DNA of 64,000 bases, from assembly GCA_905221605.1 (NCBI GenBank), contig CAJNDS010001491.1:536360-600359 (forward strand). The letters run 5' to 3'. Position 1 is the stretch's first letter. Every line of letters begins with the position of its first letter. Both the position numbers and the translations under genes were made by a program. The notes under the pieces were generated by a model. That model did not search any database, had not been told where the DNA came from, and saw nothing but the letters and a program-made list of their open reading frames with translations. Below, one piece after another: positions 36,701 to 48,700 of this stretch. This DNA comes from Symbiodinium natans. Lineage: Eukaryota; Sar; Dinophyceae; Suessiales; Symbiodiniaceae.

Positions 36701-39700
36701 TCCAGCTGTCAACTCTCGGAGTTAAACAAGGTTGAGGGCTTTAGGGGCTTAGGGGCTTTAGGGGTTTTAGGGGCTGTAGGGGATTTAGGGGTTTTAGGGG
36801 TGTTAGGGGTTTAGGGCTAAGGGCTTAGGGTTTAGGGTTTAGTAGGGGTTTGGGGTTTAGGGTTTAGGGTTTAAGGCTTAGGGCTTAGGGCTTAGGGCTT
36901 AGGGGGTTGGGGTTTAGGGTTTAATTTAGAACAGTTTGCGGCTTCAGGGGGTTTGGGGCTCAGGGTTTTAGGCTGGTTAGGGTTTTGGGGTGTAGGGTTT
37001 AGGGGTGCGGGATGTAACATGTAGTGCGCAAGGTTTATGTAGGCTTTCTTTTAGGGTCGTACAGAGTTGAGTTGGAAGAATAGGCCTGTAATGCATGCGA
37101 TTTCGACCGTATTCACGCTATAAGCAAAATTTCAGATCCTTCTCAGGGCTTAGGGCTTAGGGCTTAGGGCTTAGGGCTTAGGGCTCGGGGCTTAGGGCTT
37201 AGGGCTTCGGGCTTAGGGCTTAGGGCCTAGGGCTCAGGGCTTAGGGCTTAGGGCTTAGCGGGTTGGGGCTTGGGTCTTGGGTCTTGGGGCTTAGGGTTTA
37301 GGATTTCAAGCTTCAGCGCTTTAGGGGGAACAAGTAAGCCCTAACCCCTTAAACCCTAAACCCTAACCCCTAAGCCCTAACCCCTAAACCCCTAAAACCC
37401 CCAAAACCCCTAAGCCCCAAAACCCTAAACCCTCCCTTTGCCGCTTCCCTAAACCCTGCACCCTACACCCTAAACCCTACACCCTAAACCCTATACCCTA
37501 AACCCTAACCCCAACCCTAAACCCCTAAACCCCCAAAACAACCCAACCATCGGCCTGAAGAGGCACTCCTTAAAGTCGGAGCGGTTGATGGCGTACAGCA
37601 ACCTCAGAGTCTCACTGATGCAGTGTTGATTGAGGCATAGGGTTTAGGGTTGAGGGTTTAGGGTTTAGGGTTTAGGGTTTAGGGTTTAGGGCATAGGGTT
37701 TAGGGTTTAGGGCCAGAACTGTGCTGCCGCCACGGAGCCCGAGTTAAGTTACCACAACGTAGATGTGGTTATGTGGTAGACATTATGGCTTAGTTACTGA
37801 GTTCATAAGCCCCCAAAAAAATGTACATTGTGAGTTTTGTAGACATTATAGTATCCCAACAAGTGTAAAGTGTACTCACTCAGATACGAAGATGGCGACC
37901 TTGTCATGGCAACTTGGTCTACCTTTCCTGAACAGCAACCCACGTAAGCCAGAAGACCCGGAGCTTGAACCTCCCTAACACCCCAACACTCTGAAGCACC
38001 CTAAACCCTAAGAAGTACAATCCTGAACTCCCTTCCCTCCTCCTAGCAAAAAACGAAGGCCTAAACCCCCGCAAACCTCTTCAGTCCTAAACCCTGAACC
38101 CCGAACCCTATGCCCTGAACTCCTAAACCCTAAACCCTAAACTCCCAAACCCTAAACCCTAAATTCCTAAACCCTAAACCCTAAACCCTAAACCCTGAAC
38201 CCCAAACCCTAAACCCTGAACCCTCATGCGCTCTTGAGCCGACGCGGCAGCTCTTCCCGCCCAGCTTTGAAGGTGGCGAGGTGGCGGGTGTTGTACAAGA
38301 GCGCCACCTGAGGGTTTAGGGCTTAGGTGTTTAGGGGTTTAGGGTTTAGGGTTTAGGGTTTAGGGTTTAGGGTTTAGGGGTTTAGGGGTTTAGGGTTTCG
38401 GGTTTCGGGTTTAGGGTTCAGGGTTTAGGGTTTAGGGTTTAGGGTTTAGGGTTTAGGGTTCAGGGTTTAGGGTTCATGGTGCAATGTTCAGCAGCTCCGG
38501 ATGGAGCAGTTCTAGTCGAGCGTGCAGAGCGTAGACTTCGACAAAAACCCAACCGCCCAAAGACTCCCATAACATTAAGAAAACAGAGGGTCTTCATTAA
38601 CCTTTTACGCTTCAGCTGCTCAGTATTCCCTAAACCCTAAACCCTAAACCCTAAACATTAAACCCCTAAGTATCCCTTCAACAAAAGCAAAGCAAGCTAG
38701 CCTCGGAGGGACCCAATGGCGAATGACATTGGTCCCGAAGGGTCCGGATGGCTCAAAAGGTTTATATATATACGTTGGGGGTTCAGGGTTTAGGGTTTAG
38801 GGTTTAGGGTTTAGGGTTTAGGGTTTAGGGTTTAGGGTTTAGGTAGGGTTTAGGGTTTAGGGATAGAGAGGGTTTGGGGTTTAGGGTCTGGGGCTCGAGG
38901 GTTTAGTGCTTTGTGATGGGGTTTTGGGGGGCTTGGGGTCCCTGGCCTGCATACTGAACACAAAACCGCAAGAGGGCCCAGAAATGGTCTCCGTTGAAAC
39001 CTACTCATACGTGCCTGCATAGTTCAGGAAGAAATTCAGCCCCAAAAACCGTGAAAAAAACCTACAGCCTAAGCCCTAAGCTCTAAACCCTAAACCCGAA
39101 ACCGTAAACCCGAAACCCTAATCCCATTCATCGCGACCAAGGAAAAGATGAAACACACAAACGCCCCGCACCTCGCCATAGACGTCTCCGGACTGCAACT
39201 CTACGGTTGCCTGGTTTGGGGTTTACGGCTCAGAGGGTTTAGGGTTTAGGGTTCAGGGTTCAGGGTGTAGGGTTTAGGCCCTGGGGTGTCTGGATAGGCA
39301 TTTTTGGATATGCGTTTTTGGAGCATGCATTTTTGGACATGCATTTTTTGATATGCATTTTTGGAACATGCGTTTTTGGACATGCGTTTTTGGAACATGC
39401 ATTTTTGGATATGCATTTTTGGAAGATACATTTTTGGACATGCGTTTTGGGATGTGCTTTTTTGGGTTTGGGTATGCGTTTGTCTTTTTTTACCTTATTC
39501 GGAAATGGGCCTCATAAGTTTAGGGTTTAGGGTTAAGGTTTAGGGTTTAGGGTTTTAGGGTTTAGGGTTAAGGGTTTGGGGTTTAGGGTTTGGGGTTTGG
39601 GGTTTGGGGTTTGGGGTTTGGGGTTTGGGGTTTGGGGTTTGGGGTTTGGGGTTTGGGGTTTGGGTTTGGGGTTTGGGGTTTGGGTTTGGGTTTGGGGTTT

Positions 39701-42700
39701 GGGGTTTGGGTTGGGGGTTTTGGGGTTTGGGGTTTGGGCCTTGGGGTTTGGGGCTTGGGGCTTGGGGCTTTGGGGTTTGGGGTTTGGGGTTTGGGGTTTG
39801 GGGTTTGGGGTTTGGGGTTTGGGGTTTGGGGTTTGGGGTTTGGGGTTTGGGGTTTGGGGTCTGAGGCCAGACGCTTGGAACTTGGGGCTTAGGGTTTCGG
39901 CTTTGGAGTTTAGGGTTTTTGGGGTTTTACGGCTAGGGTTGAGGGACGTGGCCCAAAGAAACCCTGTAGCCATTTAAAGAAGTTTCAACCCCCAAAATAG
40001 ATGAGGTTCACATCATGTTGAAGCTCACCTTGCACCCTAGACCCTAAACCCTAAACCCTAAACCCTATACCCTAAACCCTACACCCTCTCTCTTACCTAT
40101 TTTGAAGGAAATTTTGAACAATCGCACCGGTGTTTTTCGGATATTGAACAATCGTGCCTCCGGTGTTGTTTTTCAGATTTTCGGTCAATCGGCACCGGTT
40201 GTTTTTGTCAGATTTTGAATAAATTTGGGCCCCGGGTGTTTTTTGCTTTTTTCAATTTTCGGCCAATCGGCACCGGTGTTTTCAGATCTTGAACCATCGG
40301 CACTGGTGCTCTTCAGCATTTGAACAATTGGGGCAGCCACCCCAGCAAGGAGGTTAAGGGTTTAGGGTTTAGGGTTTAGGGCTTAGGGTTTTGGGATTGG
40401 CACCCCCGAACCCGAAAACCCAAACCGCCAAAGAACGCCCTCCCCGAATACCAGCGACGTGGCGCCTCGTCCCTCGCCAGGCTTAGGTCGCTGTTGTTGT
40501 AGATGTTCACCCCCTTCCTGAGACAATATAGGGGACTATGAAATTTAACAAGGGCCTTTGGTGAAGTTGAGATTGCTATGGGGATGATGGTAAGGGGATA
40601 ACTGGATAAAGATGCAGGCTCCTGCATTCAGGTTAGGATTCAGAGTGCAGGCGTGATTAAGGATCACCCTCCCAAAGAAACTGCTGAGCATCCCTAAACA
40701 CTGTACCCTAAACCCTAAACCCCAAACCCCCAACCCTAAACCCTAAACCCCAAACCCTAGACCTCAAACCGCTTCTTCTCTTCAGCTGCGGCCCGGCGGC
40801 GATGGAAAGGACACGACCACGCGGGAGTGGTCTAGGATGGCCTGCGACCAAACTTGGAGGTTCATGGTGCCTTATGAACCCATGATGAACCGTACTTATA
40901 GGGGTTTAGGGTTTAGGGTTTAGGGTTTAAGGTTTAGGGTTTAGGGTTTCGGGTTTCGGGTTTAGGGTTTAGGGTTTAGGGTCTTGGTTTAGGGTTGGTT
41001 TAGGGCTTACAAGGGCTGACAGGCTTTCAGAACCCAAAAAGAGCCCCTGAAAGCCTTGAAACGGAGAAGGAAGCTTCCCCCCGCGCCTCCACTCGACCCA
41101 CCTCCGCCTCAACTTCCAGGGAAGTGCTGGACTTCCGCCGGTTGCCCAGCAATGGAGAGCCCGTAAGGCCTGAGCCCGCAATGCCTTTAAATGTTACGAA
41201 GTGCTTCTTCTCCCGCACGCGCTCGCCCACGTACAGCAGCTGCTCGCCCGTGTAGTCAATGGTGTTCACTCTGAACAGGCGGTTCTTTCCTTTCTTGTCC
41301 TCCAATGACAGAGGGAGGGGAGGAAGAGGACAGATTTGGAGACTGGGCAGCTCTTTGATGCGTTGGAAAGCTAGGCCGCTGAGCTGTTTTGATATGTTTT
41401 CCCACACTGCTGTCTGTGCATATGAATGTATGCCTATAGCCATGTCCGAAAAATAGGGGGACCCCTTGTGCACCCCAAAGTTCTATATAATCCTTTTAAA
41501 GGAACCGCCCAAGAAGGGTACCCTCTTTTCGGAAACCCCCATATGCAGGTGTCCTTTTTTGGTATCTGACAGCACAGAGAGCGTGAGACCAGCTGTGAGG
41601 TTCCAGAAGGCACGTTGGCTAACTACGTGATACCCCCCCTAAACCCCGAAGCCCGAAACCCTAGACCCCCGAACCCCCCTTAACCCTAATCCCAAATCCC
41701 AAATCCGACCCTAAACCCTAAACCCTAAACCCTAAACCCTGAGCCCTAATCCTACCTTCACCCAAACAAAAGAAACGCCCGCGGTCCCCACGGCGCGGGG
41801 TTCGGGCGCTGGCTTCGTCGTCTAGAAGCTCCTGGAGACCTGTTCATAGGGTTCTTAAGGACGGGGGCGGTTCAAGGGGTTTCGGGTTTAGGGTTTAGGG
41901 TTACGGGTTTAGGGTTTATTTAGGGGCGGGGTTCCCTTATGCTCCCCACTACTCCCCAAGGATCCTAAGCTTCCTTGATAGGTACCTACCCCCCATGAAC
42001 CCCCCTCCCTTAAGAACCCCATAACCTGTCCATGGTGAGAGCCCCGAACTTTTAGGGTTTAGGGCTTTAGGGTTGAGGGTCTTGGGGTTTAGGGTTTAGG
42101 GTTTAGGGTTTCGGGGTTTTGTGTTTAGTTCGAAATTTGGCTTCCATGCCTTGCACGTCTGTTACATCGGGCTCTATGAGCGAAGCTTCTGTAAAGGGGA
42201 CCCCGATAGGCTTTGGGGTTTGAGGGGGTGTCGAGTTCTTGAAGCTAGACACCGGAGACGGCGCTCAAGCCACAACAAAAAACATGTCCAACTTACCCGG
42301 GATAAAAGATAATAAAAAACACATAAAATATAGAAATAAAAACGACTTGAAGCCGGAAATCAAAACTTTCGAGGGCTCGGCCCTAGCTGAAGCTTTCTCA
42401 AAAGCCAGGCCGTTTAAGCCGTTCTCAAGGGCTCTGCGAGGTGCCTTGTAGAACCCCTTAAAAGGGGTACATGGTACTTACTAACCAATTATAACTGTAC
42501 TTATAACCCTACTGATAAGTGGGATAACCCCTCTAAGGCCCTTTAGGGGTATTATAAGTAGGGTTATAAGTACAGTTATAATTGGTTAGTAAGTACCATG
42601 AACCTTCAAGTAGAGGGGTACATGTAGGAGAAGACAAGTACCTGGTTCCCCCATTCCCTCTAAGAACCGGTAGGGAGGCCAATGTTGCGGGGCTGCGGAC

Positions 42701-45700
42701 AACTCCTATATTCTGCTCTTTCGGGCCTAGGGCTTAGGGCTTAAGAGCTCTCCGAGTTCTCCGCGGACAAAGACCCTAAACCCTAAATCCTAAACCCCCT
42801 AAACCTCCTTTAACCTAACCCCTTAAACCCTAAACCCTAAACCCTAAACCCTAAACCCTAAACCCTAAACCCTAAACCCTAAACCCTAAACCCTAAACCC
42901 TAAACCCTAAACCCTAAACCCGAGCCTTTCTTCTCCTCCTGGTAGACCATCGAGCCGCCCTTCTTCCGGCGGATCTTCGACCGCATGCCTCACACGCGCT
43001 TGGAAGCGGGCCTTGAGTTGAAGGCTTTGGGGGGTTTAGGGGGGTTTTGGGGGTTTTGGGGGTTTTGGGGGTTTTGGGGGGGTCTAGGGGGGTTTAGGGG
43101 GGGTTTTGGGGGTTTTGGGGGGTTTAGGGGGTTTTGGGGGTTTTGGGGGGTTCGGGGGTTTGGGGGCTTTTGGTGGTTTTGAGGGTGTTGAGTTGAAGGC
43201 TCCTTAAGAGGGTATGGGGTTTCAGGGTTTAGGGTTTAGGGTTCTTGGTTTAGGGTTTAGGGGGTTTAGGGCATTTAGGGCGTTTAGGGGGTTTAGGGCG
43301 TTTACGGCGTTTAGGGCGTTTAGGGCGTTTAGGGCGTTTAGGTTGTGTAGGGCGTTTAGGGCAGGGTGTGTAGGGCGTTTAGGGCGTTTAGGGCGTTTAG
43401 GGCGTTTAGGTTGTGTAGGGCGTTTAGGGCGTTTAGGGTGTGTAGGGCGTTTCGGGCGTTTAGGGCGTTTAGGCGTTGAGGCGCTAAGGCGTGCCAGGCC
43501 CGAAGCGCGGCTGCTTGCCGCCCACCCGACCCACACCGTGTTCGTGGCGTGCTGATACAAGGGATAACCGAGGGGGATATGATAGCCCTAGGCTCTCGGC
43601 CTCAGATCCGACTTAAACCCGAAGCCCTAAACCCTAATGGCCGGCGCCGCGCCTACTTTTGCGTCCTCTTTCAGGGACTTGGCTAGGTCGTTGGACACGC
43701 ACTTGTCGTCCCCTCCGCGCATCATGTCCTGGCCAGGCTCTCGAGTCCCTAAGCCCGACAAGCAAGCAACTAAGACGAGGCCGTCGGCTTAGGGTTTAGG
43801 GTTCAGGGTTCAGGGTTCAGGGGGGTATAGGGTTTAGGGTTTAGGGTTCAGGGTTCAGGGTTCAGGGTTCAGGGTTCAGGGTTCAGGGTTCAGGGTTCAG
43901 GGTTCGAGTCTAGTTTAGGGTTTGGGGTTTAGGGTTTAGGGAGTTTAGAGCCGACTCAATGGGGTACGAGTCAATAGAAAGGAGTAAAAAGCAGGTGAGA
44001 CGGCGCTGCCAAAGACCCCATCTTCCAATCCCCAAAGCAAACAAAAGGAGAACTGGAGGTCTCCGATGCTTGTAATGGTCTCTTTGACGCACCAAAAGCA
44101 GAATGCCCCTCAGCAATGCTGCGCCCTCAGCCGAGAAACCGTTCAAGCCCCGCACTCCCCAACAGAATCTGTGAGCCCCGGACGCTTCGACCAACCTGAA
44201 GCCCTCAACCCCCTAACTCGAAGCCCTCAACTTGTGGGCCGCTGGGGGGCCCGAGCCCACAAAACCATGTCTTCCATAACCCTGGAAGCAGAATCTCCTG
44301 CAAGTACGCGGCTTTCCTTCGCTTCGGTCGGAAGGGGGGGTGGGGCGGGGGACTCCAGGGCTAAAAGGGAGTACCCTAAACCCTAAACCCTAAACCCGAA
44401 ACCCTAAACCCTAAACCCTAAACCCTAAAGGTCCCGGGTCATAGGCGGCCTTATGCTCAACCCCTGGGGTAGTAATCTCAAGCTCGCGTGGAGTGCCGGA
44501 CCTGCTTTAATATGGTTTAGGGTTTAGGGTTTAGGGTTTAGGGTTTAGGGTTTAGGGTTTAGGGTTTAGGGTTTAGGATTTGAAAAAGCCTACTTGTAAA
44601 GACAAAGTTTCCGGGTTATCGAACGGGTGTTCAATTTTTGCACGGGCAGAAGGGACAATACCAAGGCCACGCGAAGCGTCCCAGGGTCTGTAGGGTTCAG
44701 GTTGGAAATTTCCCTAAACCCTAAACCCTAAACCCTAAACCCTAAACAAGAGCCGACCATGAACAGACACCAACTTGCGGCGAGGCGTCTGCAGGAGCTT
44801 GTAGGACCTTGGACGGTGGTGTGAACGGGGTTCATTGCCCGAAACCATTTAGGGTTTAGGGTTTAGGGCTTAGGGTTTAGGGTTTAGGGTTTAGGGGGCT
44901 CATTGCCCGAAACCATTTAGGGTTTAGGGTTTAGGGTTTAGGGCTCAGGGCTTAGGGTTTAGGGTAGGGTTTAGGGTTTAGGGTTTAGGGTTTAGGGTTT
45001 AGGGTTTAGGGTTTAGGGTTTCGGGTTTATCTGGAGCTCTTCCGAACCCTTCTTTTTGGGTTTATGAGCCGCCAAAAAAACCAAACCCAAAAGCCCAAGG
45101 CTGAAACCCCAAGCCGGGAACCCAAACCCTCAACCCCTCGCCGAAGCGTTGAATCCCAAGGCCGGAGGCTTGGGCTTTTGCACCCATAGGGCTGCCTATA
45201 GGTTTTACAAGAACCCCGGAGTACCGTAACCAGCGCTCGGAAAGCCTAAACCCTGAAAAATCTGAAGCCAAAACCCTCAAGACCAAACAAAAAGCCCGAA
45301 CAGACCCCGAAAGGCCCAACTCCCAACCCTGGGACCAGGCCTACTTGAAAGCTCATGGTTAGGCTAAGTGGGGCTATACATGGGTTTATTGATTTGGGGT
45401 TTAGGACTTAGGGTTTAGGGTTTAGTGGTTCTTATTCAAGCACAGAACCCTTTAAGCAATTCATGGCAAGGGGCAGCGAGTTCGCGTCGACCATCTCCTC
45501 CGCACCCGAAGCGCCGTGGCCTCCGAGACACGCCAGCCAGGCGCTTGGGATTTCGGGTTCAGGGTTTAGGGTTTAGGGTTCAACGCAGGCTTGAGGGTCG
45601 CAAAAGCTTGCGGACGCTTGAGAACGCAAAAGCTGATACATTACACTACACACAACCCAACCTTTCCTGCAGAATGGAAGAGAGCGCTTCTCCGCGCAGC

Positions 45701-48700
45701 CAGGTAAATCCCAAGCCACAACAAAAAGAGTCCTAAACTTCAAAGCCCTGAACGATGCTCTCATCCGAGCCGCTCGACCCGGAGCTCTAAACCCTAAACC
45801 CTAAACCCTAAACCCTAAACCCTAAACCCTAAACCCCCCAAACCCTAAACCCTAAAGCCTACAGCCTAAACAGGTCCAAGCCCAGGCCTCTCCGCTCGTT
45901 CGTGAAGTTCTCTGGGATGGCTTCGGCCACGCCCGAGCAGACCACGAAGAAGTCCTTGGGGGGTGCTGCTGGTTTAGGGTTTAGGGTTTAGGGTTTAGGG
46001 TTAAGTTTAGGGTTTAGGGTTTAGGGTTTAGGGTTTAGGGTTTAGGGTTTAGGGTTTAGGGTTTAGGGCCTGAGTTGGGGGACTTCTTGGTCCGCGCACG
46101 AAGTCTTTCTGCAAACAAGAGATATCGGCACAGGGGCCACGACGAAGAACGAGCCCCATGTGGGGCATTTCCCACAAGAGGGGTGTCGGGGTACGCCTTG
46201 ATACCCCAAATAGACTAGATTCCCCTAGCGGGACCCCCAAAAACCCCCTGGCTCTCAGCAGGGAATGAGGGAATGAGGGCCCTATATAATCCCTCAAAGG
46301 GTATATATAGGGCACTCATTCCCTCATTCCCTACTAAGAACCAGCCCAAAAAGGGTACCGGTATGTTCCGAAACCCCCATGTCCATGGGTCTTTGTGCCG
46401 CCAAGCCACCTCGGCAGCACTGCCTCCTGCTGCAGGGTTTAGGGATTAGGGTTTAGGGTTTAGAGTTTAGGGTTTAGGGTTTAGGGTTTAGGGTTTAGGG
46501 TTTAGGGCTCAGGGTTTAGGGTTTCGAAGATCAGGGTGCCTTCTTGGGGTCCTTATCATAAGGGGATCCTACTATTTGGGGGTCTACTACAGGGGTCTGC
46601 CCCGGTTGTCGCAAACTCCCAGATGACGCAGCGCCTTCGACGATGATGCGCTGCTGCGGGACGCGCAGGCGCGTGGCGCGGCTGGCGAGCTCCTTGACCC
46701 TGTCGATGCCTTGGCTTCATTCTTGTTAAGGGTTTGGGGTTAGGGTTTAGAGTTTGGGGTGTTTATGTTTCATCCGTTACTGCTATGGGGGGTTCCGAAT
46801 CTAGGGGTACTTTTTTGGGGCCCTTATGAAAAGGGTCCTGCTATGTGCGGGTCTATGCTAGGGGTCCCCTATTTTCGCAAACTCCCGGGAAGTTTCTCCA
46901 CTATGATTTCTTTGTTTTGTCAGCAAAACCGTCGCGGATCTAAACTGCGGCCTGCCGTAATTAGAAAACCAAAATGTGTTGACCACCTGCACACCCTACA
47001 AAGCTGAACCTCCGAACTAAAGCTTCGCGCTGATGGCCTTGAACCCGGAAGCCAACCCTTAACCCTAAACCCTAAACCCTAGACCCTAAACCCTAGACCC
47101 GAATCCTAAACCCTAAACACTTCCGAACCCTCAAACCTCAAAACCCTCAAACCCCTAAACCCCTAAACCCCTAAACCCCTAAAGCCCTAAACCCCTAAAC
47201 CCTTAAACCCCTAAACTCTAACCCCTAAACCCCTAACCCCTAAACCCGAAACCCGAAACCCTAGACCCTCTGAACCCTCAAGCAATCAGCGACGTGTCAG
47301 GCAAAGCCGCGCTCCGAGAGGTCAATGGCGGACCGCAAGTTCATGTTCTTGCAAAGCGACCTGCGCATTTAGGGGGCTTAGGGCTGTAGAGGGTTTTGGG
47401 TTTCGGGTTTCGGGTTTCGGGTTTCGGGTTTCGAGGGTTGTGGGTTTAGAGGGTTTTAGGGGGTGTAGGGGGTGTAGGGGGCGGGTTCAGGGGTGTCTCT
47501 GTGGTTGAGGGTTACATTGGGGCTGTAAGGTTTCAAGGCTCTAGGGCTTCAGGAGGCTTTGGGGTTCAGGGGGCTTTTTGGGGCATGTACGGGTTTAAGG
47601 ATTTAGGGCTCTAGGCGTGCCACAAGGATTAGGGGGCTGAGAGCTGTCGAGCTCGGGGTAAAGGGGTCGCCTAAGCCGAAAAGAGTCTCAGAAATGCTGA
47701 AAGCCCTGTTACAACATGGCGTCTTCCAAGTGGTCAGGGCACCCGCACACCCGATAAGAGATCACAGTTCTCCGGAGCACATTTACCCTAAGCCCTCAAC
47801 CCTCAACCCTGAACCCCTAGCAAAATATCGGAACCGACAGCCTCACGATGAAGTCCAGCTCCTCCTCCGTCAGCTTTCCTTGGGACTTGGATCTCATTGG
47901 CCAGCAACACGCATCATACCCTCCCCTTGAGGTTGAGGGTGGCTCCAGATGGCTCAATCCTGAAATCGGTTGAACCCTAAGCCAGAAACCCTAAACCCTG
48001 AACCGTAAACCCTACTCCCCAAGATGCCTCAACCTTTAACCCCAAGCCCTAAACCCTCATTCTTTCAGATTTTCTCCCCCCCTGAGCACAGCCAGGGTTC
48101 CTGGAACGGGTGTCACGCCCGGCATGCGCTTCGCCAGGTTCCCCGCGCGCTTGGCATGTCCTCGCCGAAAACCGTGCACCCCCTAAACCCAAAAACCCAA
48201 AAACCCCAAAACCCAAAAACCCAAAGGACCCTACCAACCTACACCGCTGAACCCTAAACCCTAAACCCCTAGAACCTGCCTCCCTAGTCCGTGAAGCCCT
48301 GAAACCTGAAATCCCGCCACCCTGTTCAGAAGGCCCTTACCTTTCTTGTGCCCCCTACCCCCCCCCAGAAGCCTGAACCCTTGAAACCCTAAGCCCCCTC
48401 CCCTAAGCCCTAATCCCTAAGCCCTAAACCCTAAACCCTCAACCCTAAACCCTAAACCCTAAACCCCTAAACCCTAAACCCTAAACCCTAAACCCTAAAC
48501 CCTAACCCTAAACCCTAAACCCTAAACCCCAGAAGTCCCTCGTACATGGCCGCGCGCCGCGGGAAGTGAAGGCACTCGTGCAGGCCGAGGTCTTCGAACT
48601 TCTGGCCTTGCTGTGAGAAGGATGAAAATCTCGGGCGTGGTTACGCCTCCTACCGGGACAGGCTGTTTGTGCTGCCTGACCTGCAAGCTTTCAGGGTTTA

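Noticed and set aside
39533-39977. Gly/Trp/Phe-rich or Pro/Lys-rich ORFs in TTTGGGG arrays (also 8.1, 35.6, 43.2, 55.0, 62.1 kb)
   Set aside because: These are compositional products of telomere-like arrays with a unit that lacks stops.
44750-44830. Plus-strand exon reading [16 protein letters not shown]
   Set aside because: The minus frame has higher third-position GC and better splice sites; all neighbouring exons are on the minus strand.
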